The notes beneath the pieces are model-generated. The model worked only from the letters and a program-made list of their open reading frames with translations, did not search any database and had not been told where the DNA came from. The translations under genes were made by a program, and so were the position numbers. Positions 8,840 to 17,503 of a DNA stretch of 51,659 nucleotides are shown piece after piece. Position 1 is the first letter of the stretch. Every line of letters begins with the position of its first letter. The stretch spans positions 1-51,659 of the forward strand of contig JBDTDV010000020.1 in NCBI GenBank assembly GCA_039922875.1, given 5' to 3'. This DNA is from JBDTDV01 sp039922875. GTDB taxonomy: Bacteria; Actinomycetota; Actinomycetes; Actinomycetales; Microbacteriaceae.

Positions 8840-8952
8840 GCCGGCCGACTCCCGGTACCGCCTCGGCCTCCAGGGTCGTGCGGGTCGTTGCCCCCTGTAG
8901 ACTGGCCTTTTCGGGCGCCATCTGACGTGCGCAATGGAGGTCTCCGGTCCCA

Positions 8953-9684
8953 GTGTGCAGCGCAGACCTACGCCACAACCCGTCGGTGACCGCGCGGTCG
9001 GCCCTGATTCGTTCGGTGTTTGTTGCCGCCGCCGTGTTTGTTGCCGCCGCCGTGTTTGGTGCCGCCATCGTGTTCGTGCTGGGATCGCCGGCGACGGCCG
9101 GGCCGCTGGCAGCCCGCGGCGGCTGTGCCGTCGGGACAGGCGTCACCGTCGTCGTGGACTCCAGCGATCTCGGTGGGTCGATCGAGACCGGCTGCGCCAT
9201 CGGTGACCCGGCAACCGGACGCGCCGCGCTCAGCGCAGCCGGCTTTACCGCGGTCGACGGTGCCCCCGGTCTGATCTGTGCGATCGATGCGCGACCCGAG
9301 CCGTGCCCGGCGACCTTCCAGGGCGAATACTGGTCCTATTGGCACGCCAAACCGGGACAATCCTGGACGAGCTACCAGGTCGGCGCCGACTCGAGCACCC
9401 CGGTCCGGGGTGAGGTCGAAGGGTGGCGATACGGCAACGGTGCCGTCGAACCGGGAATCACCTCGGCCGCAGCGGTCAGTCCGGTCGCCCCCGTGCAATC
9501 CCACGCTCCCGGTCACGATCAGTCGGCGCCCAGCGCGGTCGACGGCACACTGGTCGTTTCAGCGGTGGCCGGGGCGGCCCTGATCCTGCTCATCATCGCG
9601 GCAATCGTGCTCAGAGCCCGGCGCCGCGAAGCATCCGGCCCAGACGGGTCGAACGACCGCGGTGGTCACGACGAACGTGACTAA
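8953..9684 (+). CDS. Membrane-anchored extracytoplasmic protein of an ECF uptake operon (DUF4430-like)
   Basis: The 243-residue protein has an N-terminal hydrophobic segment (residues about 14-42, signal or anchor), an extracytoplasmic domain, and a C-terminal transmembrane helix (about 200-220) ending in an Arg-rich tail. The domain includes YWSYWHAKPGQSWTSY and an EGWRYG stretch, a pattern resembling the transcobalamin-like DUF4430 fold, so it may capture substrate outside the cell. It overlaps the EcfT gene by a few bases, tying it to the transporter. GTG 8953 with GGAGG upstream is used; GTG 8986 is an alternative that keeps the membrane segment. DUF4430 membership is a pattern call, not a verified match. 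Confidence 0.6.
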   Translation: MCSADLRHNPSVTARSALIRSVFVAAAVFVAAAVFGAAIVFVLGSPATAGPLAARGGCAVGTGVTVVVDSSDLGGSIETGCAIGDPATGRAALSAAGFTAVDGAPGLICAIDARPEPCPATFQGEYWSYWHAKPGQSWTSYQVGADSSTPVRGEVEGWRYGNGAVEPGITSAAAVSPVAPVQSHAPGHDQSAPSAVDGTLVVSAVAGAALILLIIAAIVLRARRREASGPDGSNDRGGHDERD

Positions 9685-10828
9685 GACCGCCACCTCGGTG
9701 CCCCGGGGATCCGCGAGGCCGTTCATGCCAGACGGTGTTGCGCGACACCGTCCGCTTCATCCTGTGGCGTGGTGGGTGTGGGCGATCGGACTCGCCGTTG
9801 CCACCACCCGTACCGGAAGTCCGCTGGCCATCGCCCTGATCGTGTCCGCCGTTGTGGTTGTCGTGTTCTGGTGTCGGGATGATTCGCCATGGGCTCGAGC
9901 CTTTGAGGTGTACCTGCTGTTCGGCGTCGGAATTGTCGTCATCCGGGTCGCGTTCTATGTGCTTGTCGGCGTCAAATCGGGTGACCAGACCCTCCTGGCG
10001 CTACCGCGGATCGAGCTTCCGGAATGGACCGGCGGCATCAGCCTGCTCGGCCCGGTCTCTGTCACCGGGCTGCTGGGAGCCGCTTTCAGCGGGTTTCAGC
10101 TGGCCGCGTTGGTCGTCTGCGTCGGCGCTGCGAACGCTCTGGCGAACCCGAAGCGTGTTTTGCGCAGCTTGCCGGTTTCGCTTCACCAGCTGGGCACCTC
10201 TGTTGTCATCGCGGTGACGCTTGCGCCGCAGTTGATGGGTTCCTGGCTTCGGGTGCGGCGCGCGCAGCAGTTGCGGGGTGGGCGTGGTCGTGGTGCCCGC
10301 GCGGTCCTGGCGACGACATTGCCGGTACTTCAGGATGCGCTGGACCAGGCTCTTGTACTGGCCGCATCGATGGATTCGCGCGGTTACGCTCGCTTCCGCC
10401 GCGGTGGCGGGAGTAGAGCCATGCTGCCGCTGGTGCTCACCGCGTTGCTGGGCATTGCGCTGGGAACCTACGGTCTGCTGGATGGCACGTTTCCGCTTTC
10501 CTTGGGAGTGGCGGCGTTCACGATCGGCGCGGGAGCAGCAGCTGCCGCCTCTCTCGCCGCATCGCATCAGCTTCGGCATACCCGGTTCCGGCCAGACCGG
10601 TGGCGGACCACGGAGAACCTGGTTGCCGGAGCCGGCCTGTGCGTAACCGTGCTGGTGGCCGTCACGGCAAACCTCTCGCCGGCGTTTGCGCCGCGTCAGG
10701 TGACGGTAGGATTTTCGCTGACGGATGGCCTGGACGCGGCAGGGGCACCCTCGACCTGGCTCGTCGCGATCCTCTGTGCCTTGATCGCCGCCGCACCGGC
10801 ACTGCTTGTCGGGCGGTTACCGCGATGA
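9677..10828 (+). CDS. ECF transporter transmembrane T component (EcfT)
   Basis: About 383 residues with hydrophobic segments in the N-terminal half, the coupling-helix region RRAQQLRGGRGRGARAV and MDSRGYARF in the middle, and two or more further membrane spans toward the C-terminus. The two Arg-Gly-containing coupling helices identify EcfT, which links the ATPase to the substrate-binding S component. The start overlaps the upstream anchored protein and the stop overlaps the ATPase start (ATGA), showing translational coupling. It is longer than minimal EcfT proteins (about 265 residues) because of an N-terminal hydrophobic extension and a C-terminal membrane domain. Confidence 0.85.
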   Translation: MTKTATSVPRGSARPFMPDGVARHRPLHPVAWWVWAIGLAVATTRTGSPLAIALIVSAVVVVVFWCRDDSPWARAFEVYLLFGVGIVVIRVAFYVLVGVKSGDQTLLALPRIELPEWTGGISLLGPVSVTGLLGAAFSGFQLAALVVCVGAANALANPKRVLRSLPVSLHQLGTSVVIAVTLAPQLMGSWLRVRRAQQLRGGRGRGARAVLATTLPVLQDALDQALVLAASMDSRGYARFRRGGGSRAMLPLVLTALLGIALGTYGLLDGTFPLSLGVAAFTIGAGAAAAASLAASHQLRHTRFRPDRWRTTENLVAGAGLCVTVLVAVTANLSPAFAPRQVTVGFSLTDGLDAAGAPSTWLVAILCALIAAAPALLVGRLPR

Positions 10829-12498
10829 TTCACTTCGATCATGTGACGTTTTGCTATCCGGAGGCGACCCAGCCGGTGCTGAGGGATGTCGACCTTCGGA
10901 TCCAGGAGGGCGAGTTGTGTTTGGTGGTCGGCCCGACCGGGTCGGGTAAGACGACACTGCTCCAGCTGGTCGACGGTCTCGCCCCGCATTTCACGGGTGG
11001 ACTACTGCAGGGCACCGTCACCGTGGCTGGCCGCGACACCAGGGAGAATCCGCCGCGGGCGCTTGCGGATCTCGTCGGTATCGTCGCCCAGGACCCCGTG
11101 GCCGGGTTCGTCACGGATACGGTCGAGGAAGAACTGGTCTACGGAATGGAGCAGCTCGCGACGCCCGCCGCCGTAATGCGTAAACGGCTTGAGGAGGTGA
11201 TCGATCTGCTCGGCCTTGGGCCGCTTCGGGGCCGCGCGCTCGCCCGGCTCTCCGCAGGCGAGCAACAACGCGTTGCCCTCGGCGCGGTAATGACCAATCA
11301 CCCACGCGTGCTGCTGTTGGATGAGCCAACCTCCGCCTTGGATCCGCCGGCCGCCGAAGAAGTCCTCGCCGCCATCACCCGACTCGTGGACGATATCGGA
11401 CTCACCGTCCTGTTGGCCGAACACCGCCTGGAGCGGGTCGCGCAGTACGCGGACTCCACAATCCAGGTTGGCCTGGACGGGTCGGTCAGCCACGGCCCGA
11501 CCCGAGATCAGCTGGGCGGCTCGCTCTTGGCCCCTCCGGTGGTTGAACTTGGCGCACTGCTGGGTTGGAGCCCGATACCGCTATCGGTGCGTGATGCCAG
11601 ACGCCGCGCCGCGCCGCTGCGCCGCCGTCTCCAAGAGGTTCGACCAACCCAGGCGCCCATACCACCGCGCGAAGTCCTGCTGTGTGCGCGGGAGGTTCAG
11701 GTCCAGTACGGGAACGTCACGGCGCTTGCCGCTGTTGATCTCGCCTTGCACGCCGGTGAAGTTGTGGTGTTGATGGGGCGAAACGGTGCCGGCAAATCAT
11801 CCCTGCTCTGGGCGCTCCAGGGGTCCGGCCATCGCTCCGCAGGCAGCGTATCGATCCGGCTGCCGGCCGGCGTGACCGCGCCGCGCAAGGCGGATCGTCG
11901 CAAGACCAGGGCGGATGGGCTGACCGAGGTTGATCCGGCTGCGCTACGACCGGAACGTGCCCGACGGCACGTTGCGCTGGTCCCGCAGAATCCGTCGGAC
12001 CTTCTGTATCTGGATACGGTGCGCGCAGAGTGTGCCGATTCCGATCGCCTCGCGGATTCGACGCCGGGAACGACCGCCGCCATTGTGCAGACATTGGCCC
12101 CCGGTGTGGCGCTTTCGCAGCATCCCAGAGATCTGTCCGAGGGACAACGCCTCGCTCTTGTGCTGGCCATTCAACTGGCGGCCGCCCCGGGCATCTTGCT
12201 CCTGGACGAGCCGACCCGGGGCCTGGATTACGAGGCCAAGCGTCGACTGGCCGGGTTGATCTCGGCTCACGCCGCCTCTGGCGGCACCGTACTGCTCTCC
12301 AGCCACGACGTGGAATTCGCCGCCCGCATCGCTGATCGGGTGGTCGTGCTGGCGGATGGCGAGGTTATCGTAGACGGACCGGCCGTGGACGTGCTTACCT
12401 CGTCTCCAAGCTTCTCTCCGCAGGTTGCCAAGGTATTGCGCCCGCTCCGGCTGCTGACGGTCGACGCGGTGCGTCGGGCCATGACGGAGCGGGAATGA
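10825..12498 (+). CDS. ECF transporter ATPase, two fused ABC domains (EcfA-EcfA')
   Basis: A 557-residue fusion of two ABC ATPases. Domain 1 has Walker A GPTGSGKTTLLQ, signature LSAGEQQRVALG and Walker B VLLLDEPTSALD. Domain 2 has Walker A GRNGAGKSSLLW, signature LSEGQRLALVLA and Walker B ILLLDEPTRGLD. Both sites look competent. It powers the ECF importer. The ATG overlaps the EcfT stop (ATGA) and its own stop overlaps the S-component start in the same way. Upstream in-frame codons lie inside ecfT and were not used. Confidence 0.93.
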   Translation: MIHFDHVTFCYPEATQPVLRDVDLRIQEGELCLVVGPTGSGKTTLLQLVDGLAPHFTGGLLQGTVTVAGRDTRENPPRALADLVGIVAQDPVAGFVTDTVEEELVYGMEQLATPAAVMRKRLEEVIDLLGLGPLRGRALARLSAGEQQRVALGAVMTNHPRVLLLDEPTSALDPPAAEEVLAAITRLVDDIGLTVLLAEHRLERVAQYADSTIQVGLDGSVSHGPTRDQLGGSLLAPPVVELGALLGWSPIPLSVRDARRRAAPLRRRLQEVRPTQAPIPPREVLLCAREVQVQYGNVTALAAVDLALHAGEVVVLMGRNGAGKSSLLWALQGSGHRSAGSVSIRLPAGVTAPRKADRRKTRADGLTEVDPAALRPERARRHVALVPQNPSDLLYLDTVRAECADSDRLADSTPGTTAAIVQTLAPGVALSQHPRDLSEGQRLALVLAIQLAAAPGILLLDEPTRGLDYEAKRRLAGLISAHAASGGTVLLSSHDVEFAARIADRVVVLADGEVIVDGPAVDVLTSSPSFSPQVAKVLRPLRLLTVDAVRRAMTERE

Positions 12499-13307
12499 GC
12501 GCAAAACAAGCTGCCTTCCCGGTGCGGCCACGCACCGCAATAGCGCTCGCCTTGGCCTCTGTGATCGGGGTTGGCGCTTTCCTGTGGCCGCTTCTGGTCG
12601 GCGCGGGCGCACCGCTGGCTCAAGACAACAGTGCACCGCTTGTGCTGGCGGCCGTCCTGATCAGCGTCATCGTCATTGTTCTCATCGCCCTCAGCGACGG
12701 TGGAATCGATGCGAAGGCCGTTGCCGTCCTTGGCGTGCTCACCGCTATCGGAGCCGTGCTCAGGCCGATTTCGGCCGGTAGTGCCGGCATCGAGTTCGTG
12801 TTTTTGTTCATTATTCTCGGCGGCCGCGCGTTTGGGCCGGGATTTGGCTTCATCCTCGGATCAACGACCCTGTTCGCGTCGGCATTGCTTACCGGCGGGG
12901 TCGGGCCGTGGCTACCATTTCAAATGCTTGCGGCGTCGTGGCTGGGGCTCGGTGCCGGCCTGCTGCCACGCCGAGTGCGTGGGCGGACGGAGGTCGGCGT
13001 GCTTGCGCTGTACGCTGCGCTGGGCGGCTTCTGCTACGGGCAGGTGATGAACCTGTCGTTCTGGCCGTTCACCCTGGGCGCCGCCACTGCGCTCAGCTTC
13101 ACGCCGGGAGCGCCACTGATCGAAAATGTGCACACTTTTTTTCTGTTCAGCATCGCGACGTCGCTCGGCTGGGATCTCATGCGGGCAGCGGTGTTGGCCG
13201 CGGGTGTCATCCTGATCGGCCGCCCGGTGCTCACTGCGTTGCGACGCACGGTGAAAAAGGCCGCCTTCGCCGCGAGCGTTAGCGATGCAGACCGGTCACC
13301 GGAGTGA
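12495..13307 (+). CDS. ECF transporter substrate-specific S component
   Basis: A 270-residue membrane protein with about seven hydrophobic segments and an N-terminal cytoplasmic stub. Its position last in an ECF operon with coupled start codons supports the S-component role. The LRPISAGSAGIEFVFLFIIL stretch and GGRAFGPGFGFILGSTTLF resemble S components predicted to take up corrinoids or related vitamins; the DUF4430-like partner points the same way. The substrate is not proven. The last 29 bp overlap the 3' end of the convergent AIR-synthase-like gene, which marks the left edge of the accessory cluster. Confidence 0.8.
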   Translation: MSAKQAAFPVRPRTAIALALASVIGVGAFLWPLLVGAGAPLAQDNSAPLVLAAVLISVIVIVLIALSDGGIDAKAVAVLGVLTAIGAVLRPISAGSAGIEFVFLFIILGGRAFGPGFGFILGSTTLFASALLTGGVGPWLPFQMLAASWLGLGAGLLPRRVRGRTEVGVLALYAALGGFCYGQVMNLSFWPFTLGAATALSFTPGAPLIENVHTFFLFSIATSLGWDLMRAAVLAAGVILIGRPVLTALRRTVKKAAFAASVSDADRSPE

Positions 13308-14259
13308 GGTTGAGATCGAGCACCGTAGCACTCTGGCCATCCTCGGCGATCTGGACCAGCCCGGTGTCGTCGATGATGCCGACAACGGCTGCCTCCAGTC
13401 CGCGTTCGTGGAAGGGTGCGATTGCGTCGGGCTCGCGCCCGGCAGGCGCGCAGAGCAGGAACGCAAACGCGGGGAAGCAGGTGAGCCAGTCCTGGAGGGG
13501 GACGTCGGTGGGCCGCGGTAACTGTGCCAGGTCGATGGTCACGCCCAGCTGGGACCACTCGAGCAGCATGGCGAGGGAGCCGACTAGTCCTGCCATGCTG
13601 ACGTCCTTGGCCGCAACACAGGCACCCGAAGCGGCAATGGCCGAGAGAACCCTGATATCGCCCGCCATCTTGTCGCGACGATGTCTGAAAGACGGGAAAA
13701 AGGGGAAGTCGCCGCGCATCTCCCCATCCGTGCAGGCGGCGACAATCAAGGATTGCCCGGCGGCGACATGCGTGGTGGAGAGCACCGCAGTCGCGTGCCC
13801 CAAGCCGAAGGCCGATAACGCCGGTGGGCCGTCGTGTCTGGAGAGATGGCCGCCTACCAACGGCACCTGATACATTTCGGACGCTGACTGCATGCCTCGC
13901 AGTGCTTCGCGGGCGTGGTCTGCGGTTCCGACGATTGTGTCCACGATCGCCAACGGGACGGCCCCCATCGCGGCGAGGTCGTTGACATTCGCTAAGACGG
14001 CTGCAATACCGGCACCGAAGGGATCTGTTGCGACGAGCTCCGGCAGGAGCGCCTCACCGCAGGCAATGACATGCCCCTGCGCCGCAGAACTGGTGGGCAT
14101 CGGAATCACGGCGCCATCGTCGCCGGGACCGTTCAGCCAGCTATCCCGCCCGAGGACCTCGCTGACCAGACCGATCTCGCGTTTGCCGGTGAGTGCCCCG
14201 AGCGTCCGGATATGGTTGGCAAGCTGGTTCAGGTCTTCGAAGGCGGGGGGTACAATCAT
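13279..14259 (-). CDS. AIR synthase-related protein, sll0787 family (Nit1C component)
   Basis: A 326-residue member of the PurM/AIR-synthase-like ATPase fold. Visible features are the nucleotide-binding GPGDDGAVIP, then TDPFGAGIAAVLANVNDLAAMGA and the VGGHLSRHD stretch. It resembles the sll0787 family, a standard component of the Nit1C clusters that also contain a nitrilase, a radical SAM protein and a GNAT protein; the family's reaction is unknown. TGGAGAA precedes the ATG at 14259. It is divergent from the CoM-type operon, sharing a 75-bp control region, and convergent with the ECF S gene. Confidence 0.8.
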   Translation of the reverse strand: MIVPPAFEDLNQLANHIRTLGALTGKREIGLVSEVLGRDSWLNGPGDDGAVIPMPTSSAAQGHVIACGEALLPELVATDPFGAGIAAVLANVNDLAAMGAVPLAIVDTIVGTADHAREALRGMQSASEMYQVPLVGGHLSRHDGPPALSAFGLGHATAVLSTTHVAAGQSLIVAACTDGEMRGDFPFFPSFRHRRDKMAGDIRVLSAIAASGACVAAKDVSMAGLVGSLAMLLEWSQLGVTIDLAQLPRPTDVPLQDWLTCFPAFAFLLCAPAGREPDAIAPFHERGLEAAVVGIIDDTGLVQIAEDGQSATVLDLNLTPVTGLHR

Positions 14260-14334
14260 ACTTTTCTCCAGGCAACCGACGCCGCTTCCATGCAGTATTA
14301 TTCGGCCTGTCGGAAGGTGAACGGAACGTCTATT

Positions 14335-15123
14335 ATGGGTGATATGTCACTACCTACGTTCCTCACGTTACCGGACCGCGCGCTCAAGCCGCGCAGTTCT
14401 GGGATCAGCCATGTCATCGATGGCGGAGTCAGCGTGAGCGAAACCCAATCTGTGCTCAGCATGTCAGCTGGGCACATCGACATCTGGAAGTTCGGCTGGG
14501 GGACCGCTTACCTGCAGCCGCGCCTCACCGACAAGGTGGCTTTACTGGCGGCATCGGACGTGATGTCGTGCCTGGGCGGAACCCTCCTGGAGATCGCATG
14601 GGCACAGGGGCGCGCTGAGGAGTGCCTGGAGTGGGCGCAGAGTGTTGGAATTGCGGCGGTGGAGGTCTCGCACGGTCTGGTGTCGATGTCTCTGGAGGAC
14701 AAGCGCAAGCTGATCCGCCGAGCCGGCCAGCAGTTCATTGTGCTCTCAGAGGTCGGCAGCAAAGACCCCAGTGTGGAGGTCCGTGCCACAGAGTGGGGCA
14801 CGGAGGTCGAGGCAGACATCGAAGCGGGCGCCAGGTGGGTCGTCCTCGAAGGCCGCGAAAGCGGGACAGTGGGACTGTATAACGGCGATGGGACCGTCCG
14901 GGAGGACATCGTCGCCGCCATCGAGCACGCCGCCGGGATCGACAACGTGATATTCGAGGCACCCCGCAAAGAGCAGCAGGTGTGGTTCATCCGGCAGTTC
15001 GGTTCGAGTGTCAACCTCGGCAACGTCTCGCTGGATGGAGCGCTCCCCCTCGAGACCTTGCGGCTGGGATTACGCGCGGATACCTGGCAGTCGATACACC
15101 AACTGAGCCCGCTTGGTGTGTGA
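14335..15123 (+). CDS. Phosphosulfolactate synthase-like protein (ComA/XcbB homologue)
   Basis: A 262-residue TIM-barrel protein of the ComA family. In CoM synthesis ComA/XcbB adds sulfite to phosphoenolpyruvate to give phosphosulfolactate. Family features seen are HIDIWKFGWGTAYL near residue 45 and VEVSHGLVSMSLEDKRKLI near residue 105. Length matches the family (about 250-280). I start at ATG 14335 with GGAA 8 bp upstream; ATG 14344 is equally possible. It is the first gene of a run of seven genes with mostly overlapping starts and stops. ComA-like proteins also occur outside CoM synthesis, so the three following genes carry much of the assignment. Confidence 0.83.
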   Translation: MGDMSLPTFLTLPDRALKPRSSGISHVIDGGVSVSETQSVLSMSAGHIDIWKFGWGTAYLQPRLTDKVALLAASDVMSCLGGTLLEIAWAQGRAEECLEWAQSVGIAAVEVSHGLVSMSLEDKRKLIRRAGQQFIVLSEVGSKDPSVEVRATEWGTEVEADIEAGARWVVLEGRESGTVGLYNGDGTVREDIVAAIEHAAGIDNVIFEAPRKEQQVWFIRQFGSSVNLGNVSLDGALPLETLRLGLRADTWQSIHQLSPLGV

Positions 15124-16511
15124 GCTTCCCCATCGTGTCTGACATCGTGTCTGCTCGCCTCACCGACTCCCGACAATACGGACACCTCTGGGGAACCGAT
15201 GAGATTCGCCGGCTGTTCGACGAACGGTCACGGCTGCAGAGTTGGCTTGACATCCTGGCCGCGCTCGCGTCGGCGCAGGCCACCCTTGGCATGATCCCCG
15301 CAGAGGCTGCGACGTCTATCCGGACGAATGCCGATGCACAGCGGCTTGACCTAGAGGTGATCGCCGCCGAGACGCGCCGGACCTCCCACTCAATGCTGGG
15401 GCTCATCCGGGCCATGCGGGATCTGCTTCCTCCGGCGGCGTTCGAGCACTTCTATGCTGGCGCAACGGTCCAAGACGTCACAGACACCTGGTTCGCGCTC
15501 CTCATGCGAGATGTCGGATCGGTAGTCTGGCGCGATCTGCGCTCGATTGAACAGGTCCTGCTGGGACTGGCCGTCACCCACCGCGACACCGTGATGGCGG
15601 GACGTACGCACGGGCAGATCGGGTCGCCGATCACGTTCGGTTTCAAGGTCGCATCCTGGGCGGATGAAATCCGTCGGCACCTGGACCGGTTGCGTGAAGG
15701 CCGTGATCGCTGGCTGACCGGCCAGCTCGGTGGTGCGGTGGGCGCCCTCGGCTTCTTTGAACCGCGTGGAGCTGAGCTGCGGGCGGAGTTCTGCGCCGAA
15801 TTGGGCCTGGTCGATCCCGGTATCTCGTGGCTGACCTCGCGGGATCGTATTGCGGAATTCGCGGGAGTGCTGAACATGATCTGCGGCACGATGGCCAGGA
15901 TCGGCAACGAGGTGTACGAATTGCAGCGCACCGAAATCGGTGAGCTCCACGAGCCGACCTCGGCCGATTCGGTGGGCAGCATCACCATGCCGCACAAGAG
16001 AAACCCCGAGGCAAGCGAACATCTGGATACCCTTGCCCGGCTCGTGCGTGCCCAGGCGAATGTATTGACCGAGGGGATGGTCGCCTCACACGAACGGGAC
16101 GGCCGTGCCTGGAAGGCCGAGTGGGCGGCGTTGCCCGAGGTCTGCTTGCTCACCAGCGTGTCCTTGGAGATGAGTCTCCGGATGCTTTCCGGCCTGGTAG
16201 TAGATCATGATGCGATGGCGGCGAACCTCCACGCACAGGGCGATTCCTGGGGTTCCGAACAGCTGCTGGCTGGACTGACCGGAAAAATCGGCAAACATGC
16301 CGCACAGCAATTGATGCATCGGGCACTGGCCGCCGAAGGCCACGAACTCGCCGGCGTCATTGCCGAGGTCGTGGCGACCGGCGTGGCGACCGCGCAGGAA
16401 TGCCACGATTGGACCGGCGCACCGGCTCTCGGCGCGACAGTCGCGATGGTGGACGAAGTGGTCCGTCGCGCGAACCGGGCACGAATGGACGAGCCGGAGT
16501 CATGGCGATGA
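15120..16511 (+). CDS. Adenylosuccinate-lyase-like enzyme of the aspartase/fumarase superfamily (XcbC-like)
   Basis: About 463 residues. It keeps the superfamily elements: AGATVQDVTDTWFALL near residue 115, GRTHGQIGSPITFGFK near 160 with the conserved His, and the signature GSITMPHKRNPEASEH near 285 with the mobile catalytic loop. In Xanthobacter, XcbC1 of this superfamily eliminates phosphate from phosphosulfolactate to give sulfoacrylate; its position after a ComA homologue suggests the same step. GTG 15120 overlaps the preceding stop (GTGTGA); GTG 15135 and 15147 are alternatives. It is not the purine PurB by context: no pur gene is nearby. The substrate is inferred, not shown. Confidence 0.8.
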   Translation: MSFPIVSDIVSARLTDSRQYGHLWGTDEIRRLFDERSRLQSWLDILAALASAQATLGMIPAEAATSIRTNADAQRLDLEVIAAETRRTSHSMLGLIRAMRDLLPPAAFEHFYAGATVQDVTDTWFALLMRDVGSVVWRDLRSIEQVLLGLAVTHRDTVMAGRTHGQIGSPITFGFKVASWADEIRRHLDRLREGRDRWLTGQLGGAVGALGFFEPRGAELRAEFCAELGLVDPGISWLTSRDRIAEFAGVLNMICGTMARIGNEVYELQRTEIGELHEPTSADSVGSITMPHKRNPEASEHLDTLARLVRAQANVLTEGMVASHERDGRAWKAEWAALPEVCLLTSVSLEMSLRMLSGLVVDHDAMAANLHAQGDSWGSEQLLAGLTGKIGKHAAQQLMHRALAAEGHELAGVIAEVVATGVATAQECHDWTGAPALGATVAMVDEVVRRANRARMDEPESWR

Positions 16512-17503
16512 CCTCGGATGACCGGCCTGGGCTGAAATTGCCGAGGCACCGGCTGGCGACGCTGCCCACACCGTTGATCCGCGCACCCGGCATCGAGGCA
16601 GCTTTGGACGCGGCGCCGATCTGGATCAAACGCGACGACCTCACCGGCTTCGGCGTCTCCGGCAATAAGGCGCGACCGTTGGAGTTCTTGATCGGCGACG
16701 CCATCGCCCAAGGCTGCGACGTCATCGTAGCGGCAGGCAGTGCTAGTTCGAACTTCTGCGCTGCAGCCGCGATGGCGGCACGGGTCGCCGGACTTCAGTG
16801 CGATCTCCTCTTTCCCGGCCCAGAGCCGGCGACTGCCGCCGTCAACGTGCAACTCGCCAAAGCGTCCGGCGCCCGGTTGCACTTCGACGCGGTCACCGTG
16901 CGCGAAGAACTCGATGACGCGGTGGCCCAGTATGCTCGCACCCTGGCCGCAGCCGGAAGACACCCGTACCCGCTTCCTCGCGGCGGCGCGACCGCCGTCG
17001 GCGCGGTCGGCTATGCGCTGGCCGCGCGGGAGTTCGCGGCACAGTGCGACAGCGCCGGCATCGCCGCGGGGACGCTCGTGGTGGCGGCAGGCTCGGGAGG
17101 CACCCAGGCGGGGCTGGTCGCCGGTGTCGTGGGATTCCGATTGGGATGGCGTGTTGTGGGTGCGTCGGTGAGTCGGCCGGTGGAACAACTCAGCGCCGGT
17201 GTGCTGGAACTGTCCCAAGAGTGCGCCAAGCGATTAGGCGTCGCCGGACCCAGCGGTTCCGACGTCGAGGTTCACGATCTGCGGGGCCCCGGGTTCGGCA
17301 TCGCCTCGGCCGAGGACCGCGCCAGTGCGCGGCTCGCATTCAACCGGGAGGGCCTGCTGCTCGACGACTACTATGGGGCAAAGGCCATGACGCTGCTGCG
17401 CACGCTGACCGCCACGCACCGCCCAATGCCGATGGTCTTCTGGCATACCGGCGGGGTGAGCGCCGCACTGACGACAGTGGCGACTGGAGGAGATCAACGA
17501 TGA
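16508..17503 (+). CDS. PLP-dependent D-cysteine desulfhydrase/ACC deaminase-family enzyme (XcbE-like)
   Basis: 331 residues of the fold-type II PLP family that contains D-cysteine desulfhydrase, ACC deaminase and L-cysteate sulfo-lyase (CuyA). The PLP lysine is K54 in GVSGNKARPLEFL; AAGSASSNFCAAAA and the glycine loop AAGSGGTQAGL follow. Xanthobacter XcbE1 is of this family and acts in CoM synthesis. ATG 16508 is preferred: it overlaps the upstream TGA and lies 8 bp after GGAG; ATG 16502 is possible. Alone it could be a cysteate or cysteine lyase; the ComA-like and two lyase neighbours favour the CoM role. Confidence 0.8.
   Translation: MTSDDRPGLKLPRHRLATLPTPLIRAPGIEAALDAAPIWIKRDDLTGFGVSGNKARPLEFLIGDAIAQGCDVIVAAGSASSNFCAAAAMAARVAGLQCDLLFPGPEPATAAVNVQLAKASGARLHFDAVTVREELDDAVAQYARTLAAAGRHPYPLPRGGATAVGAVGYALAAREFAAQCDSAGIAAGTLVVAAGSGGTQAGLVAGVVGFRLGWRVVGASVSRPVEQLSAGVLELSQECAKRLGVAGPSGSDVEVHDLRGPGFGIASAEDRASARLAFNREGLLLDDYYGAKAMTLLRTLTATHRPMPMVFWHTGGVSAALTTVATGGDQR

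Noticed and set aside
8880..8952. Possible cobalamin riboswitch upstream of the ECF operon
   Set aside because: I looked for the conserved B12-box and the associated paired elements and did not see them; the segment is short and lacks the expected core.
15120..16511. Purine-pathway adenylosuccinate lyase (PurB)
   Set aside because: It lies inside the ComA/PLP/lyase run with overlapping genes and no purine neighbours, so a XcbC-like role is favoured.
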